Positions 51,171 through 63,274 of a stretch of 64,000 nt of DNA are shown in pieces. Under the pieces are notes generated by a model, which saw only the letters and a list, made by a program, of their open reading frames with translations, was not told where the DNA came from and made no database searches. This DNA is from Hemicordylus capensis (lineage: Eukaryota; Chordata; Lepidosauria; Squamata; Cordylidae): positions 4,180,501 through 4,244,500 of the forward strand of contig NC_069669.1 of the NCBI RefSeq assembly GCF_027244095.1. Reading direction: 5' to 3'. Every line of letters starts with the position of its first letter. Positions within the stretch are counted from its first letter, which is position 1. The translations under genes were made by a program, and so were the position numbers.

Positions 51171-52960
51171 TATTATACCAGTGATGTGGGTGGGGGGAAC
51201 CGCCGTTACACTCCAGGTGTGAGCTTCCTGAAGGCATATTTTTGCAGAGATGTAGCAAGGCTGGAATGGGCCCTGGGACAGAAAGTGAAGATGGGTCCAT
51301 GTGCCTCCTCCACCTTCTTCTCACAGAGGTAAGATCAGGAGGGTGAGGAGAAAGCTGTCGCTCAGCCTCTCCCTCGGGGGTCCAGCACCACCACCACCAC
51401 CCAGTTCAAGTACAGCCAGGCTTTTCGTCCACTATGGGAAGCAGGATGCTGGGCTTTTTCTCTGATCTGGCACCCAGGCATCAAGTCTGTAAGCCTGCAG
51501 AGAGGGCTGCAGCAGTGAAAGTGTTTGTTAGCAGAGCACAACTTCTAAGCTCCCAGCCTCAGGGTGGGTGGGAAGAGAACGCTGTTGCAACAGGTCTCTG
51601 GGAGAGTCGAAGAGCACTGAAAATCCAGGTGACTGCAAAAGAACGGCTAAAACAAACAGCATTTCCGTGAGCCAGCAGGGGAGAGGGAAGCCAACATTCA
51701 GACCATTCTGGACCAGCCAGATAATGCTCCGATTAGAAATGGGCACCCCAAGCCTTCTCAGAGATTTGCCGTCGACCTGACAGCTGCAACCCACCTTTGT
51801 GTTTTGATTAGCATGGAAATGACCCACCCATTCCTGCTTCCATTTGTGTTTCAGTGTTGTTCAGTATTCATAACCGTTAGGGTTACGTACAGTGGCCGCC
51901 CTTTCATGAGGCAAGGTGCAGATTACTGGGGCGGCAGCCGGTTAGCAAAATGCCTGCAGCTGAAGCAATTGAAGGAGCTCTTTGGGGCTCTTCGGACCCT
52001 TGCAAGCTGTCTAGCTTATGTTTCTTCTTTTAGATTGTGGGAGCCTTTTGAGGACAGGGAGCCATCTTCTTTATTCATTCATCTCTCTCTCTCTCAACCA
52101 CTTTGGAAACTTTTGTTGAAAAGCAGTATATAAATATTTGTAGCAGTTCTAGTAGAAAAGGAGGTTGCCAGCAACTGCGCCCCCGATCCCATGCCACTTT
52201 CAAAACTTGCACCGGTCAGTTTGGAAAGGGGAATGTCCCCCACCAGGGGCGTGAGGCAAGAGAATGTTTGGCCCCTCGCCTCTCAGGTGCTGCAACCTTG
52301 GGCCATTCCTGGTCATGTAACTTTGTTTGCATAAGAGCCGTTTCTCCCCTGGTCATGGAGTTTCCATTCTTGGTGATCATCTTAGTAGCCGAGGATAGGT
52401 CTGCCCACCATAGATAGCAGGACACATGTTTTGCACACAAAAGGCTCATGTCTCTGGCCTCTGCAGTTCAAAATGATCTTGGGTATCATGGAAAGGGTCG
52501 TAGCACTATCTGGAGCTGCAGAACTGCCTTCAAGGGCTGCCTGATGCAGAGTGCATTACAGCGCTTGCTGCTAGGGGTTACAAGGGCACCGGCAACAGAT
52601 CACTTGTTTTCCAGGATGGGACACCACAGGTGTCCTCATTGTGCCTCAGAAAAGGTTTCCTGCCTCCTCACCCACAGCTGTCCTCTTGTTTCTCAGGCTG
52701 CAACACTGGTGTTATCGCATAGCTTTTGTGTCTTCTGGGACCATCCCATTCACTCTGGGGAAATGTGTAGCCAAGGAACATGATCAATGGGAGTTTAAGC
52801 CAGGAGATCAGTGCAGGCATGTTTCGACAGGGGCAGGAGGATTGTAGCAGGAGAGGAGGACAGGAAGGGACAGGCCTGGTGCAGCTGAAGCAGGCAGAAA
52901 GGGGACTGCTTCTTGTCTACATGGCAGGAGATCAAGTCTCTTGGGTGGTGCAGAAGGTGT
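51171..52960. other. Intergenic DNA, no gene seen
   Basis: No coding exon recognised. A tail-family repeat lies at about 52005-52140 (+): AGATTGTGGGAGCCTTTTGA then AAAGCAGTATATAAATATTT. A dispersed segment near 51250-51300 is shared with about 3120-3190. Confidence 0.5.
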
Positions 52961-52963
52961 GGG

Positions 52964-53391
52964 CAGAGGTGCACCTAGGTTTTTTTGGAGCCTGGACCGA
53001 AAGGCCTATGGAGGGCTCCCCCACCAATACCTGCAAGTTAAGCATCACCCCCCTACACACACACCATGACACACAGAAAGAAATATGTGAATATGTTATG
53101 TTGCATGTTGAAATGTTTCTGCAAATGCATCTTTGCATAAATAGACCTGTTTTATATTCTTACATTCTTGTGAGTTCAGTTGCTGTTGGTGCCCTCAAAA
53201 ACCCACGCGTTAAAAATACTATGTGTGTCCACGGTGGGTCTGTGTAGGGGGAGGAGGCTTGACTTGCCAGGGGTGGGGGTGTTAAAAACACTGTGTGTCT
53301 CATAGGGGCTGTGTGAGTGTAGAGGGATGAAGCTTAACTTGCAGCGGCAGGCCAAAGGTCCAAACTCCAAAATGACCTAGGTGCACCTCTG
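52964..53391. mobile_element. hAT MITE, foldback derivative with two left ends
   Basis: Perfect 17-bp terminal inverted repeats, CAGAGGTGCACCTAGGT at 52964-52980 and the complement at 53375-53391. Both flanks continue into the same left-end sequence of the family (TTTTGGAGxxTGGACC, CTGCAAGTTAAGC), so the right end of the family (CAGAGGCGCTCTTACC) is absent. No convincing target duplication was found. Confidence 0.85.
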
Positions 53392-53933
53392 GAGATGATT
53401 CCTCCCTCTCTCTCCCACTTGAAAAGCAGAGAAGGCTTTGACCAGCAGGTCATTTTATTCTGCACAAGGCTTGATCTCTGGACTCTCTCGGAACACGGCA
53501 AAAAGCCTGTAGCCCGAGACAGCTGTGACCACCTGGTGCCACGCCTAACAGGATGCCTGCTGGTGTTAGTTTAAGCAAAGCTAAGCTCCAGTGGCTTTGC
53601 TTACGTACACTTTATTTAAACCTGGAAACACACAGGTAAGCTTGACACTCTGTGATTACCTGGCCTGACTCACCACACCACAATGGAGCGGTAAAGCTAC
53701 ATCCCTCTATCTCTTCCCAGGGCCCCGAACCTGCTTGGCCGGTGAGGAAACAGGTTCTGCAGAGGGTGCCTCCAGCTCCACCAGGTGTGCAGGGAGTGGC
53801 TAGGCGGGAGGGTGGCTGTCTTTATATTTGCTCAGAGCTGGGCATGGCAGGATACAAGGCAGGGATGGAAGGAGTCACTCCTCAAAGTATTCAAGCTAAA
53901 TGCAGAACTGAGACCCCCCCCAGCCCCCGCCCC

Positions 53934-54339
53934 CAGAGGTGCACTTAGGTCATTTTGGAGCATGGACCTAAAGGCCTTTGCTCCCCACCCCCCCAGAAAG
54001 TTAAGCATCACCCTCCTACACACACACACACATCGTGACACATGCAGTATTTTAAACACATGGTTTCTTGAGGGCACAAACAGCAACTGAACTCATAAGA
54101 ATGTAATATAAAACAGGTATATTTATGCAAAAATGCATTAGCAGAAACATTTCAACACATAACATACTCCCATCCCACATATTCCTTTCCCTACTCCCCC
54201 CTCTGTCTCTAAAGCACCTGGCATAAGCCACAATCACACTCGGCTGCACCTGGCAGACTAAAGAGGATTTGCCCCCGCCCCCCGGGTGTGTGGAAGCCCT
54301 AGACTTTGGCCCCGAAGTCCAGGGGTAGGAGCGCCACTG
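53934..54339 (+). mobile_element. hAT MITE, same family, 406 bp
   Basis: The left end is CAGAGGTGCACTTAGGTC; the right end, in complement, is CAGTGGCGCTCCTACCCC. The flanking 8-mers CCCGCCCC (53926-53933) and CCTGCCCC (54340-54347) agree at 7 of 8 positions. The interior includes a CA run, GTTAAGCATCACC, GAGGGCACAAACAGCAACTG and TATTTATGCAAAAATGCAT, all shared with the copy at 60128-60874. Confidence 0.88.
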
Positions 54340-54614
54340 CCTGCCCCACCAAGAACAACCCCTCGCCACTCTTCTGTCGAACAGGGATTTCTGGTTCTTT
54401 TCCCATGTCCACTTGCAACTTGGCACTACCAAATGGCTAAGAAAAGCCAGCCTCCACCCACCACATTCTGCAATCAGAAAACCCACAGTTTTGCAATTGC
54501 AGCACAGATAGAACAAATCCTCATGTATGTGAATTCATTGTTGATTCCTCTCCAAAGTTGTTTGTTGGGAGTGGGGCGTGATGTAAGGGAAGAGGAAGGA
54601 ACACATGTAAACAC

Positions 54615-54900
54615 ACACAAGAGCTGGTCTTGGGGTAGCAAGCATGAATTGTCCCATTTGCTAAGCAGGATCTGCCCTAGTTTGCATTTGAATGGGAGAC
54701 TACATGGGTGAGCACTGTAAGGTGAATACCTTTAGAGATGGGCCACTCCGGGAAGAGCACTTGCATGCAGAAGGTCCCAGATTCCCTCCCTGGCAGCATC
54801 TCCAAGATGGGGCTCCTGCCTGAAACCTTGCAGAAGTCTCAGCCAGTCTGTGGACAATACTGAACTAGATGGACCAATGGCCTGACATGGTAGAAAGGAG
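54615..54900 (+). mobile_element. Composite 5S rRNA / tRNA-Ala SINE
   Basis: The 5S part shows TTTGCTAAGCAGGATCTG and TTTGAATGGGAGACTACAT. The tRNA part is shortened (GGAAGAGCACTTGCATGCAG, AAGGTCCCAGATTCCCTCC). The tail is GACAATACTGAACTAGATGG and TGGCCTGACATGGTAG. Confidence 0.87.
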
Positions 54901-54918
54901 CTTTCTTTATTCCTCTTT

Positions 54919-54998
54919 CCAAATGGCCATAGAATGCATGGAATTTCTGAATGGCCAATGGCCATTCAGAAATTCCATGTGCTCCTATGGCCCTTTGG
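54919..54998. repeat. Near-perfect palindrome with a one-base loop
   Basis: The arms 54937-54957 and 54959-54979 are perfect 21-bp inverted copies (CATGGAATTTCTGAATGGCC A and its complement) around a single A. Pairing continues outward with a few mismatches to 54919 and 54998 (CCAAATGGCCATAG / CTATGGCCCTTTGG), giving about 40-bp arms. It lies between two SINE copies. Confidence 0.9.
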
Positions 54999-55039
54999 AT
55001 GGAACCAGGGCTTTTCAATGGGCATCCCTGTTACTCATT

Positions 55040-55232
55040 TTAGTTCATCCCTTAGAAAATCCGCTTTGCATGCAGAAGGTCCCATTTGCCCTCTCTGGCA
55101 GCCTCTCCAGGTAGGGCTGGGAGAGACTCCTGCCTGCAACTTGAGGAAAGCCACTACCAGTCTATGTGGACGGAACTGAGCTAGATGGACCAATGGTCTG
55201 ACTCAGTAGAAGGCAACTTCCTGTGTTCCTTA
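55040..55232 (+). mobile_element. Composite SINE fragment (tRNA part and tail)
   Basis: It starts in the tRNA-like half (CCGCTTTGCATGCAGAAGGT), then CTGGCAGCCTCTCCAGGTAG and the tail AACTGAGCTAGATGGACCAA, TGGTCTGACTCAGTAG, AACTTCCTGTGTTCC. The 5S part is absent. Confidence 0.8.
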
Positions 55233-55234
55233 CG

Positions 55235-57525
55235 AGGGACAGCCCCTATTCTCTGGTTCCACATTTTCCTTTGCAGGATACCTTGTTGAAAATTTGCTAG
55301 GGTGAGTGGCTGGCACTGTGATCCTTTCGGCTCTCTTCCTCCGCCTTTTCCCAGGTAATATCTTGGAGTAACAATGTGTGTATATTTTCCCTAGTGCACA
55401 TCCATGTCAATGCATCCGTATAAGCATGAAAACAACAAGTAGAGCTGTGCACAGCCAAGGACATCAAAAGGTATTGCAGTGCCTGAGGTAAATGCTGCCT
55501 GGTCCCGTGCCCCTAGTGGGGGTCAGCCCTCTAGTAGAGTGGGGCTCAGTGGAGCCTCACTCTCTCTCTCTCATTAGAAACCGACCTCTCGCTTTAATTT
55601 AGAATATCTTCATGATTGATATATATAGCAGATCAGAAGGAAGACATGCGTTCCGATGACACTCACTGTCCCTGTTTGTCCCAATTTTTCACCATTTGGG
55701 AATGCCTTGTTAAAATGGTGTTGCTGTGAGTTGCTCCAGTTATCATTCTTCAGGACTGAGCATCCTCTCCAGAGTCTCTAGAATTTAAAGCTCTGAGTGG
55801 GTGGCTTGCTGCATCTTGGCTCTAGTGCACATCCATGCTGATGCTTGCACATGAACGCTAAGGCATCCTACAATGTGCAGCCTGCCGTTTTGCACACCCT
55901 GCAGCTTCTGAGGCCTGTTTTAAACTGCTGATAACCTAACATATGGCAATAACATTTTTAAAGTATGTCAAGAAAAGAATAAGAACTGTTTTGCCCTTTG
56001 AATCAATGGAAGTCAGGCCACTGCAGAGTAAAGGAATACAGCGTCCAGTGAGGAAAGCATAGCTTGGCTTTTCACAGTATGTTGATAGAAGTTGTGTAGC
56101 TCACAGGGGTGTTACATCTATTTGCATCTATTACATGTTGGAGGGAATGAACTAATATAGCATCACTGAGAAGAGATTTGAAGTTGGTGGGGAGAGAAAC
56201 CACCTCTTACTCTTAGTTCAAAGAGTGAATTCCAGGCATGAAGGGCGGCAAAGGAGAAAGGGCGGAGTTTTTTGTATTCAAATGTTTTAGCTTTTGACAT
56301 GTGCTAACAAAAATTTCCCGCCAAGGCAGGTAGTGATGAGGAAGGCAATTCTCAGCGATGATACACCTCTCCTGTCTGTACGCCCAGGATCATCCCACCT
56401 AATTTGCTTTAAAATAGCTGTGGCTGCTTTATTTAAAGTCACAGTAGGAGTTGACCGACTCAGTGGAACACATTACTTTAGAGAGAATTTGTCTGCTCTT
56501 TCACCATCCTTTGGTCAAGCCAAAGGATGAAGTTAATTAAACTTTGCCCCACAAAAGGCTCACTTGAGTAGAACCTGTCCCAGGGAATTGTTTGGTGGAG
56601 TTACCCTGGTGGTTGCGGAGCTCTCTTTACCACGTTTGATCTCTGTTTACCAACAACTTTGGGTTGCTGTCCTCTGGCTGGAATGAACAGCACCGTGTGG
56701 TTTGAGACCAGTTTGGGGAGAACACAAGAGAAGGGGAGATGTTCTTCAATTTAGGGTGCTCTGCCAGCCAGCCAGCAACAGGAGGGTGTAGTAAGAAATG
56801 ATCAAAGCTGTCAGATCCCAAAAAAGGTGTCTTAAAAATAAATCAAGGTCATTCGCCTCTTCCCAGGTTCTTGATTATTAATGTTTTCAAGGCAGCTGTC
56901 TGTTATTATTGGCCATGCAAGGCAGAATGCTTCAGAGTTCACTTTTAGAAAGGAAAGTTAAACAGCATTCAAGCTCTGTTATATATATAATTAGCTTCCC
57001 TTTTGTTGTATGTCTGTTTTTTTCCCCTTGCAGTTCTTAAAAAACATTCTTCCTTCAGTGTTTTTTACTGCAGCTTGATGGGCAGAAATTGTTTAGTTTA
57101 ACGTATATATTTATTTTAAACAATTGCATCCTGCTTTTTGTAAAAAAAAAAAAAACTTCCAAAGCAGCTAACCACTATAATTAAAACTGTCGGGCAGAAA
57201 AATATCAAAAGCCAAGAAGCAGCAACAAAAAGATGAGGCATAAAACAAATCAGCAGCTATTAAAGAAGACCAAACCAAAACAAGAAATCCTAAGAAAACA
57301 CCATTAAAATGTTATGTATTTAAAATTCCAGATAATTAGGATCAAATTAATCAAGTCATGAAATATTATTATCATGCATTTTACACTTTACAAAAAAACA
57401 CTTTACACTTTTAAAAAACCAAACATAAATGCAGAGTCTCTAATATGGATTTATAGTGCAGAAGGAAGTGGGGTTAATTCTTTCCCCTGTGCCATTACTC
57501 TTATTATTTATTTGATTTGATTTGA
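55235..57525. other. Intergenic DNA, no gene seen
   Basis: No coding exon, RNA gene or recognisable transposon. An AT-rich stretch at about 57100-57450 resembles the 3' UTR of an old LINE (reverse orientation) but is too diverged to assign. Confidence 0.45.
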
Positions 57526-57534
57526 CCCCCTACT

Positions 57535-57759
57535 AACTGGGCAAAGAGGCACCTTTTACCGTGGTGATTCTCTTTATTTAGCAGGGGGAGAGTAACTGGC
57601 CCTATCCACCCCAGCACAATACTTCCAGTGACTGTTGGGTGTCTATCTTATGTTTCTTTTTAGATTGTGAGCCCTTTGGGGACAGGGATCCATCTTATTT
57701 GTTATTTCTCTTTGTAAACCGCCCTGAGTCATTTTTGGAAGGGCGGTATAGAAATCAAA

Positions 57760-57796
<37 letters not shown>

Positions 57797-58022
57797 TATG
57801 CCGCCCTTTCAAAAATGGCTCAGGGCGGTTTACACAGAGAAATAATAAATAAATAAATAAGATGGATCCCTGTCCCCAAAAGGCTCACATTCTAAAAAGA
57901 AACACAAGATAGACACCAGCAACAGTCACTGGAGGCACTGGGGATGGATAGGGCCAGTTACTCTCTCTCTGCTAAATAAAAAGAATCACCACGTTTAAAG
58001 GTGTCTCTTTGCCAAGTTAGCA
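57535..58022. repeat. Head-to-head pair of tail-family repeats forming a long inverted repeat
   Basis: A plus-strand copy (57535-57760) and a minus-strand copy (57790-58022) of the GGGCGGTATA-tail family meet at their 3' tails across an (ATT)n tract at 57757-57795. The arms are about 225-230 bp and closely similar over their full length, from the GCAAAGAGGCACCTTT end to the GTAAACCGCCCTGAGTC end. Confidence 0.9.
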
Positions 58023-58029
58023 GGAGTCT

Positions 58030-59284
58030 TGCTGGTTAATTGTTCTTACAACAAAAGATAGAGTTGTAATCCAACAACATCTAGGCACCAAGGTTAAGAA
58101 GCCCTGACCCAAGCACCACAGAGTTGGTAAAAGCCTCTCTCCTCGATTAAGAGCACATTTGTAGGCTACAGCGCCACCTAGCGGACTTGCACAGTCAATC
58201 CTCCATGGTAGTCCAACCATGGAAGTCCACCTTCTCTAAACAACACATGCAGAGCTGTTGGCTGTGTGGCGCTTTGCCAGTTGTAGGATGGAAAGTGGAA
58301 CTAGTGGTTTTGTGCAGTACATGGTGTTCTGCTCATTGAGCCAGAAGACACCTCTTAAAGTCTCTTATATTTAGCGAAGGGGGAGCAACTGTCACTGTTG
58401 AGCACAGTATAACATTCCTCCCAGTGGTTGCCTCCTATGTGCTTTTTTGCAAACTGTTGGCCTCTTTGGCACAGAGAGCTATCTTCTCATTCCTTTTTCT
58501 ACATAAACCGCTTTGAGGACTTGTCTTCCTCCTCCTCCTCTTCTGCAGCATATAAATATTCTAAATAAATCATCTTCAGCTGAATGCAATGCCTCCACTC
58601 ACTGGGCCAAGAGGCAACTTTTCCAGTAGTGCCTCTCTTCTCTTTAGCAGTCAGTTCTCTTTTATCTCCTCTCCCGCCCCCCGCCCCACCCCCCCAGCTC
58701 CAATGCTCACCAGCCACTACTGTGTGGATGACTCTCTATGAATGAATGAATGACTCTCTCTCTCTCCATGTGCCTCACAGGAGAAGAGGCCAGATGTAGC
58801 ATTTAATCATTCTGATTCTGGTTGCAGAACTAGTCTACTCTCGCAGAAGAAGATCTTCATTTGGTTAAATTTTGTTCTGGCTTGTCCTACGAAGCTTGAG
58901 AGAGAGAGAGATCATTGTCACGATAAAAGTTTTTCCCTAGATAACGGTAATTTCCTTCTTGATCTAGGTTTTTATTTTTGCATTATATGACTAATACCTT
59001 GAAATATTGTATTGCTGTCAATGTGGCGTTCTTTCACTCCAGTTCTCCAACACGCCTCCTGGGTGCTTTACAGCCACATGAGAAGCAGAAATCCAAGAGG
59101 GAAAGCTTTCCTTCATTACCATGTCAAGGAAAATTTCATCTGCTGAATGGTGGTTTCCCAGACTGCTGTTAACACCCAGGAACCCTGCCAGGAAAATAAA
59201 TGTTAACAATACTATTTATAGATGTTGTATAAACAGTGGATATTAATGCACTCAAATTAACAACAGCCACAGCTATTGGAGACA

Positions 59285-59339
<55 letters not shown>

Positions 59340-60120
59340 AAACATACAGCTACTGTCTTTTTTAATATCACTTAATACTCTGACAAGACATTTTTAACCT
59401 GCTAAATTTATTGGTATACTTCTGCTGTTTAAAGCGCATAACCAGAACCAGATCAAAGTAGCAACTGGGTAAACAGGGTTGCCAACTTCCAGGCCAAATT
59501 GCCTTTTATAAAAGTAGCCTAAACTGGTGGCCAATACCCCATCTTAAGGCAGCAAATTCCATAACTTAATTGTGTGTTGTGTGAAAACTTTATTTTGCCT
59601 GTCCTGAATCTACTGCCAATAAACAACATGGAAAACCCCATGTTCTAGTGTTATTAGAGAGAGAAATACTTCTGTAGCAAAATACAAGCCTTTGTCTCAG
59701 AGCAAGCCCATGTGAGGGGAAGAAAAATGCTGAATCATCCCCTCTGAGCTTTCTGGCAAAGGCTTCTCCTAAAACATTCCTTTATAGTAGTTCACACTGC
59801 CACACCCACCCACCCCAAATTATCAACAGTGATAGCATTGATTTAAGTGCCAACACCCCTTCCACCCCAAACCTATTTGTGCTGAGAGCTAATGGTATTG
59901 TTCTGAGTACTAGCCACCCCTCCTCCAATTGTTTGTGTCAGACAGATGACCAGTTAATAGCCCAGAATGGCTGGCTGATTTTCCCTTGCAGACAGCTGCC
60001 AGTCTTTCCCAGTGTGTGAATGGAAAAGCTAGGAGAGTCGTGGAAGGGGAGGCACTCCGTTCCACCTCCAACTCTGCTAAGGGGAGGCAGAGCAGCAGTT
60101 TAATACCATATATGCCTCCA
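58030..60120. other. Intergenic DNA, no gene seen, with (GT)n microsatellite
   Basis: A perfect (GT)n of about 25 repeats lies at 59287-59337. A diverged tail-family fragment is at about 58430-58570. A segment at about 59480-59640 (GTGTGTTGTGTGAAAACTTT, CTGTCCTGAATCTACTGCC) matches a dispersed reptilian repeat of unassigned class. No coding exon recognised. Confidence 0.55.
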
Positions 60121-60127
60121 CTGCACT

Positions 60128-60874
60128 CAGAGGTGCACCTAGGTAATTTTGGAGCCTGGATCTAAAGGCCTTTGGAGCCCAGCCCAGCCCCACCCCACCC
60201 ACCCCCGTAAGATAAGCATCACCTCCCTACACACACACACACACACACACTCTGTGACACACGCAGTATTTTTAACACGTGGGTTCTTGAGGGCACAAAC
60301 AGCAACTGAACTGAACTCATAAGAATGTAAGAATATAAAACAGGTCTATTTATGCAAAGATGCATGAGCAGAAACATTTCAACATGCAACTTAATATATT
60401 ACCCACATCTTTCTTTCCCTACTCCATTACATTTTCAATTGGCTCCTCAAGCTGGAGCCTCTGTCTCTAAAGCAGAGGAGGGATTAGATGGACCATTCAC
60501 ACAGCCATCAGCACCTCCTTTGCATAGCCATCAGCACCTCCAGCACCTTCAGAGAAAGCAGAAGCCCTGGAGTTTTTTTCAAAAGTTGCTGGAAATAGAA
60601 GATTTTTTACCCTGGACATAACATAACTTGGGCTAAGCCAGAATTCGCAGCCTCCCTTTGGGTGGGGTGGGGGAAAACAAAGCCCTGTCTGTCCTGGTCC
60701 CTGATAGCCTGCAGGGAGGTCTGGTTAAATCCAGCAAATGTGTGGACTGGCACACTCCAATCAGAAGTGGATTGGGGGAGTGGGGTGTGTGGGTGGTGGT
60801 GGCCCTGTCTGTAAAACCACCAGGGGATGTGAAGGCCCTGGAATTTAGCCCAGAAGAGGGTAAGAGCGCCTCTG
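60128..60874 (+). mobile_element. hAT element, longest copy of the family, 747 bp
   Basis: The left end is CAGAGGTGCACCTAGGTAAT; the right end, in complement, is CAGAGGCGCTCTTACCCTC. The flanking 8-mers ACTGCACT (60120-60127) and GCTGCACT (60875-60882) differ at one position, the target duplication expected for hAT. It carries a CA run at about 60229-60250 and the same interior landmarks as 53934-54339, plus about 340 bp more towards the right end. No transposase-like frame was recognised. Confidence 0.88.
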
Positions 60875-61621
60875 GCTGCACTCCAGCGTATGTGAAATGT
60901 CCAGCTGCCTAGTGTTTTAGTGTCCACACATGCACATTTGTGTGCACTTGTCTTAGACAGAAGATGCCTCCATCTAGCAAATTTACTTCTAGAGACCTTG
61001 GGGAGGGAGCAGGACATAAACAGCTTATACCAGCCACTTTGAACAAACCAAGAGCCAAAGGCAGAGACCAAAGAGGCACAGGGACTGATGTGTGGATTTT
61101 GGTCCGGCTAAAGGATGGGATCCTCTTTCTTCACTGAAAGTCTTTGTTACAACCAAGGCTGCTACACACCCACAAAAGATCGTTCTCTGAATATTTGGCT
61201 GTGGAAAACAGGGACAGCAAGAGCTCCGCTTTGTCCAAATGGCAACGTGGTCAATGCCAGATGACATTTTGCAGAAGCACAACCCTAGCAAAGTCTCTCC
61301 ACCCACCCTGATTATTCTCCCCTCCCTCCCATCCTCCCTCCACGGGTAAGAGCTTTACGAACCTTGAGTACAAGGTTTATAAACATCCCTAGATCCACTG
61401 CAAACGGGGAAAAGGACTTTTTTTTTTTGCTTGAAATGGCTCTAAAAGCTATCTGAGTGAAGGGTGAGTTCAGCAAGGTCTCTGTGCAATTGGCAGGCCA
61501 GCAGTCCACAGCTGGGAAAAGCATCGGCTGTTTATTAGTTGCAGGTGGCTGTTTGTGCGTCTTGCTGAAAGGTTAAACAATTATGGCATTTTTATTCACC
61601 AGGAGGCTTTACACACAGGGC

Positions 61622-61930
61622 TTCTACCCTGAATTTGCTAAAATAGGTGATATAAACAATAAATGAGTATCTCTATAAAATGGGCGGTGGAGTAAATCGT
61701 GATCAACCAACTCAGCCATCCCTGACTGACAAGGGCATAAACATAAATGATATGGACTGTGTGAATAACAACCTTCCACAACAACCAAGGGCAATGCATT
61801 AACACGTGCCACAGTAAACATTCTTCTTACTTTTGGGATGGTGAGGTTGTATAAGCCGTTAGTTGGTCTATAGAGATGATCAAAACTGCCCATTTCAGCC
61901 CCTGAGGGGCAAATCTTTGAATGCAACTTT
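61622..61930 (-). mobile_element. Non-LTR retrotransposon 3' fragment, same family as 47295-48430
   Basis: The plus strand reads AAAATAGGTGATATAAACAA, then GATCAACCAACTCAGCC, CCTGACTGACAAGGGCATAA, AGGGCAATGCATT and TAGTTGGTCTATAGAG. These are in the same order as 47585-47870 (AAAATAGGTGAGAAAAG, GATTAATTGGCTC, CCTGACTGACATGGGCATAA, AGGGCAGTGCATT, TAGCTGGTCTATGAGG). Confidence 0.8.
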
Positions 61931-61934
61931 TTCT

Positions 61935-63270
61935 GTCGTCCTCCCACCCCCTGCAAAGCAGGAAGTGAAGGATCTTGGGCTCTGGTTGAAAGCTTTGCAC
62001 TTCGGGAGAGGTTTCTTTGTCCGTGGCCTAATAACAGATCCCCTTCTTAATTTATAGCCTGGATGGGAAACACGGCCTTGAGCTCTGGCCTAGAATACTG
62101 GCTTTTGTGCACATATTGTTGTTTTTTCCCCAGCCGCAGTCAGGCTTTAATCTGTGGACAAGAACAAAATGAGCGCGAGAGATGGAACGCAGGGCAGCAG
62201 TTTCAGGGCTGCACATTATTATCGAGGGGTGCGTGGGGAAGGGCGGCAGATACTGTGCACCTGCTAAAGGCTGGTCCACATATCATGCAACATTGTTTGA
62301 TTTCTTTACACTGGATGATCCCACAGGACTCTTCATACAGAAACTGACTCCGTTGACGTGTGTGTGTGTGGGGGGGGGGGTGTTGGGAGCTACCCAGACT
62401 GAAGCTGTACAACCATCAATATCCATAATTTGAGGTGGGGAAAACTGTTGTGAGAACACCCCCCCTCGCTCCCAATTCATTTCTGCTCTCCCCCAGGCAT
62501 GCCCTTGATTGCACAGAGAAAGTTGTGTGAACGGGCAATGCCTGGGTGCATCATGCAGAAATTTCCAGGATGGCAGCAGTATTTCTCACTATACTAGGAC
62601 ACTCTTCTCCTAGGAGCAGCTTCATCTCTTACTCTTGTTATCCTGGGCGCTTTCCAGATTGGACACTACAACAGTGTCACGACGTGTCCATTCAGTGTGC
62701 TTCTGAACTCCCTATGTTTTGGCATTGCAGTCCCTGCGCTGTCAGCAAGGTGCCGTTCACATTTCCAATACCTTCTTTTGGATTTTATTGCTTTGGGGTT
62801 TTATTGCATTACACAACGTCGCATGTGTGATGAAAATAAATAGCTGTAGAGTTTTGCACAACTAGAAACTGGTGGCTTTGCGTAAAACACTTTAATTACA
62901 TTTTCAATTCGCTCCTCGAGCCGGAGCATTTTACGGCTGTTGTAGCTTGTAATCTGGAAAGGATTGGCCTGGCCTCTGCTGGGTGATTCCAGTTCCCAGC
63001 TGACCAGTGGGGACAAGGAGCCAGGCATCAACAGTGCAAGGGAGCTGTCTCACTGAGGACGGAGCTCCCTGGCACTCAGCGCTAAGCAGGATGAGGTGGT
63101 CCATCAGCAGGTGCCAGATATCAGCTGAGCAGTAGCGGCTCCTGCAGCAAGGCTCCAATCAAGAGCAGACATGGGTTTTTGTTTCCAATTTGCAAGCTGT
63201 CCAATTTGCACTCTCCCCAAGAATATGCACCCGATCATGGGTTACATCATGGCTCTAGTACCTTGACTAG
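61935..63270. other. Intergenic DNA, no gene seen
   Basis: No coding exon or well-preserved repeat is recognised. A (GT)n followed by a run of ten or so G residues lies at 62356-62380. Confidence 0.5.
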
Positions 63271-63274
63271 AGAA

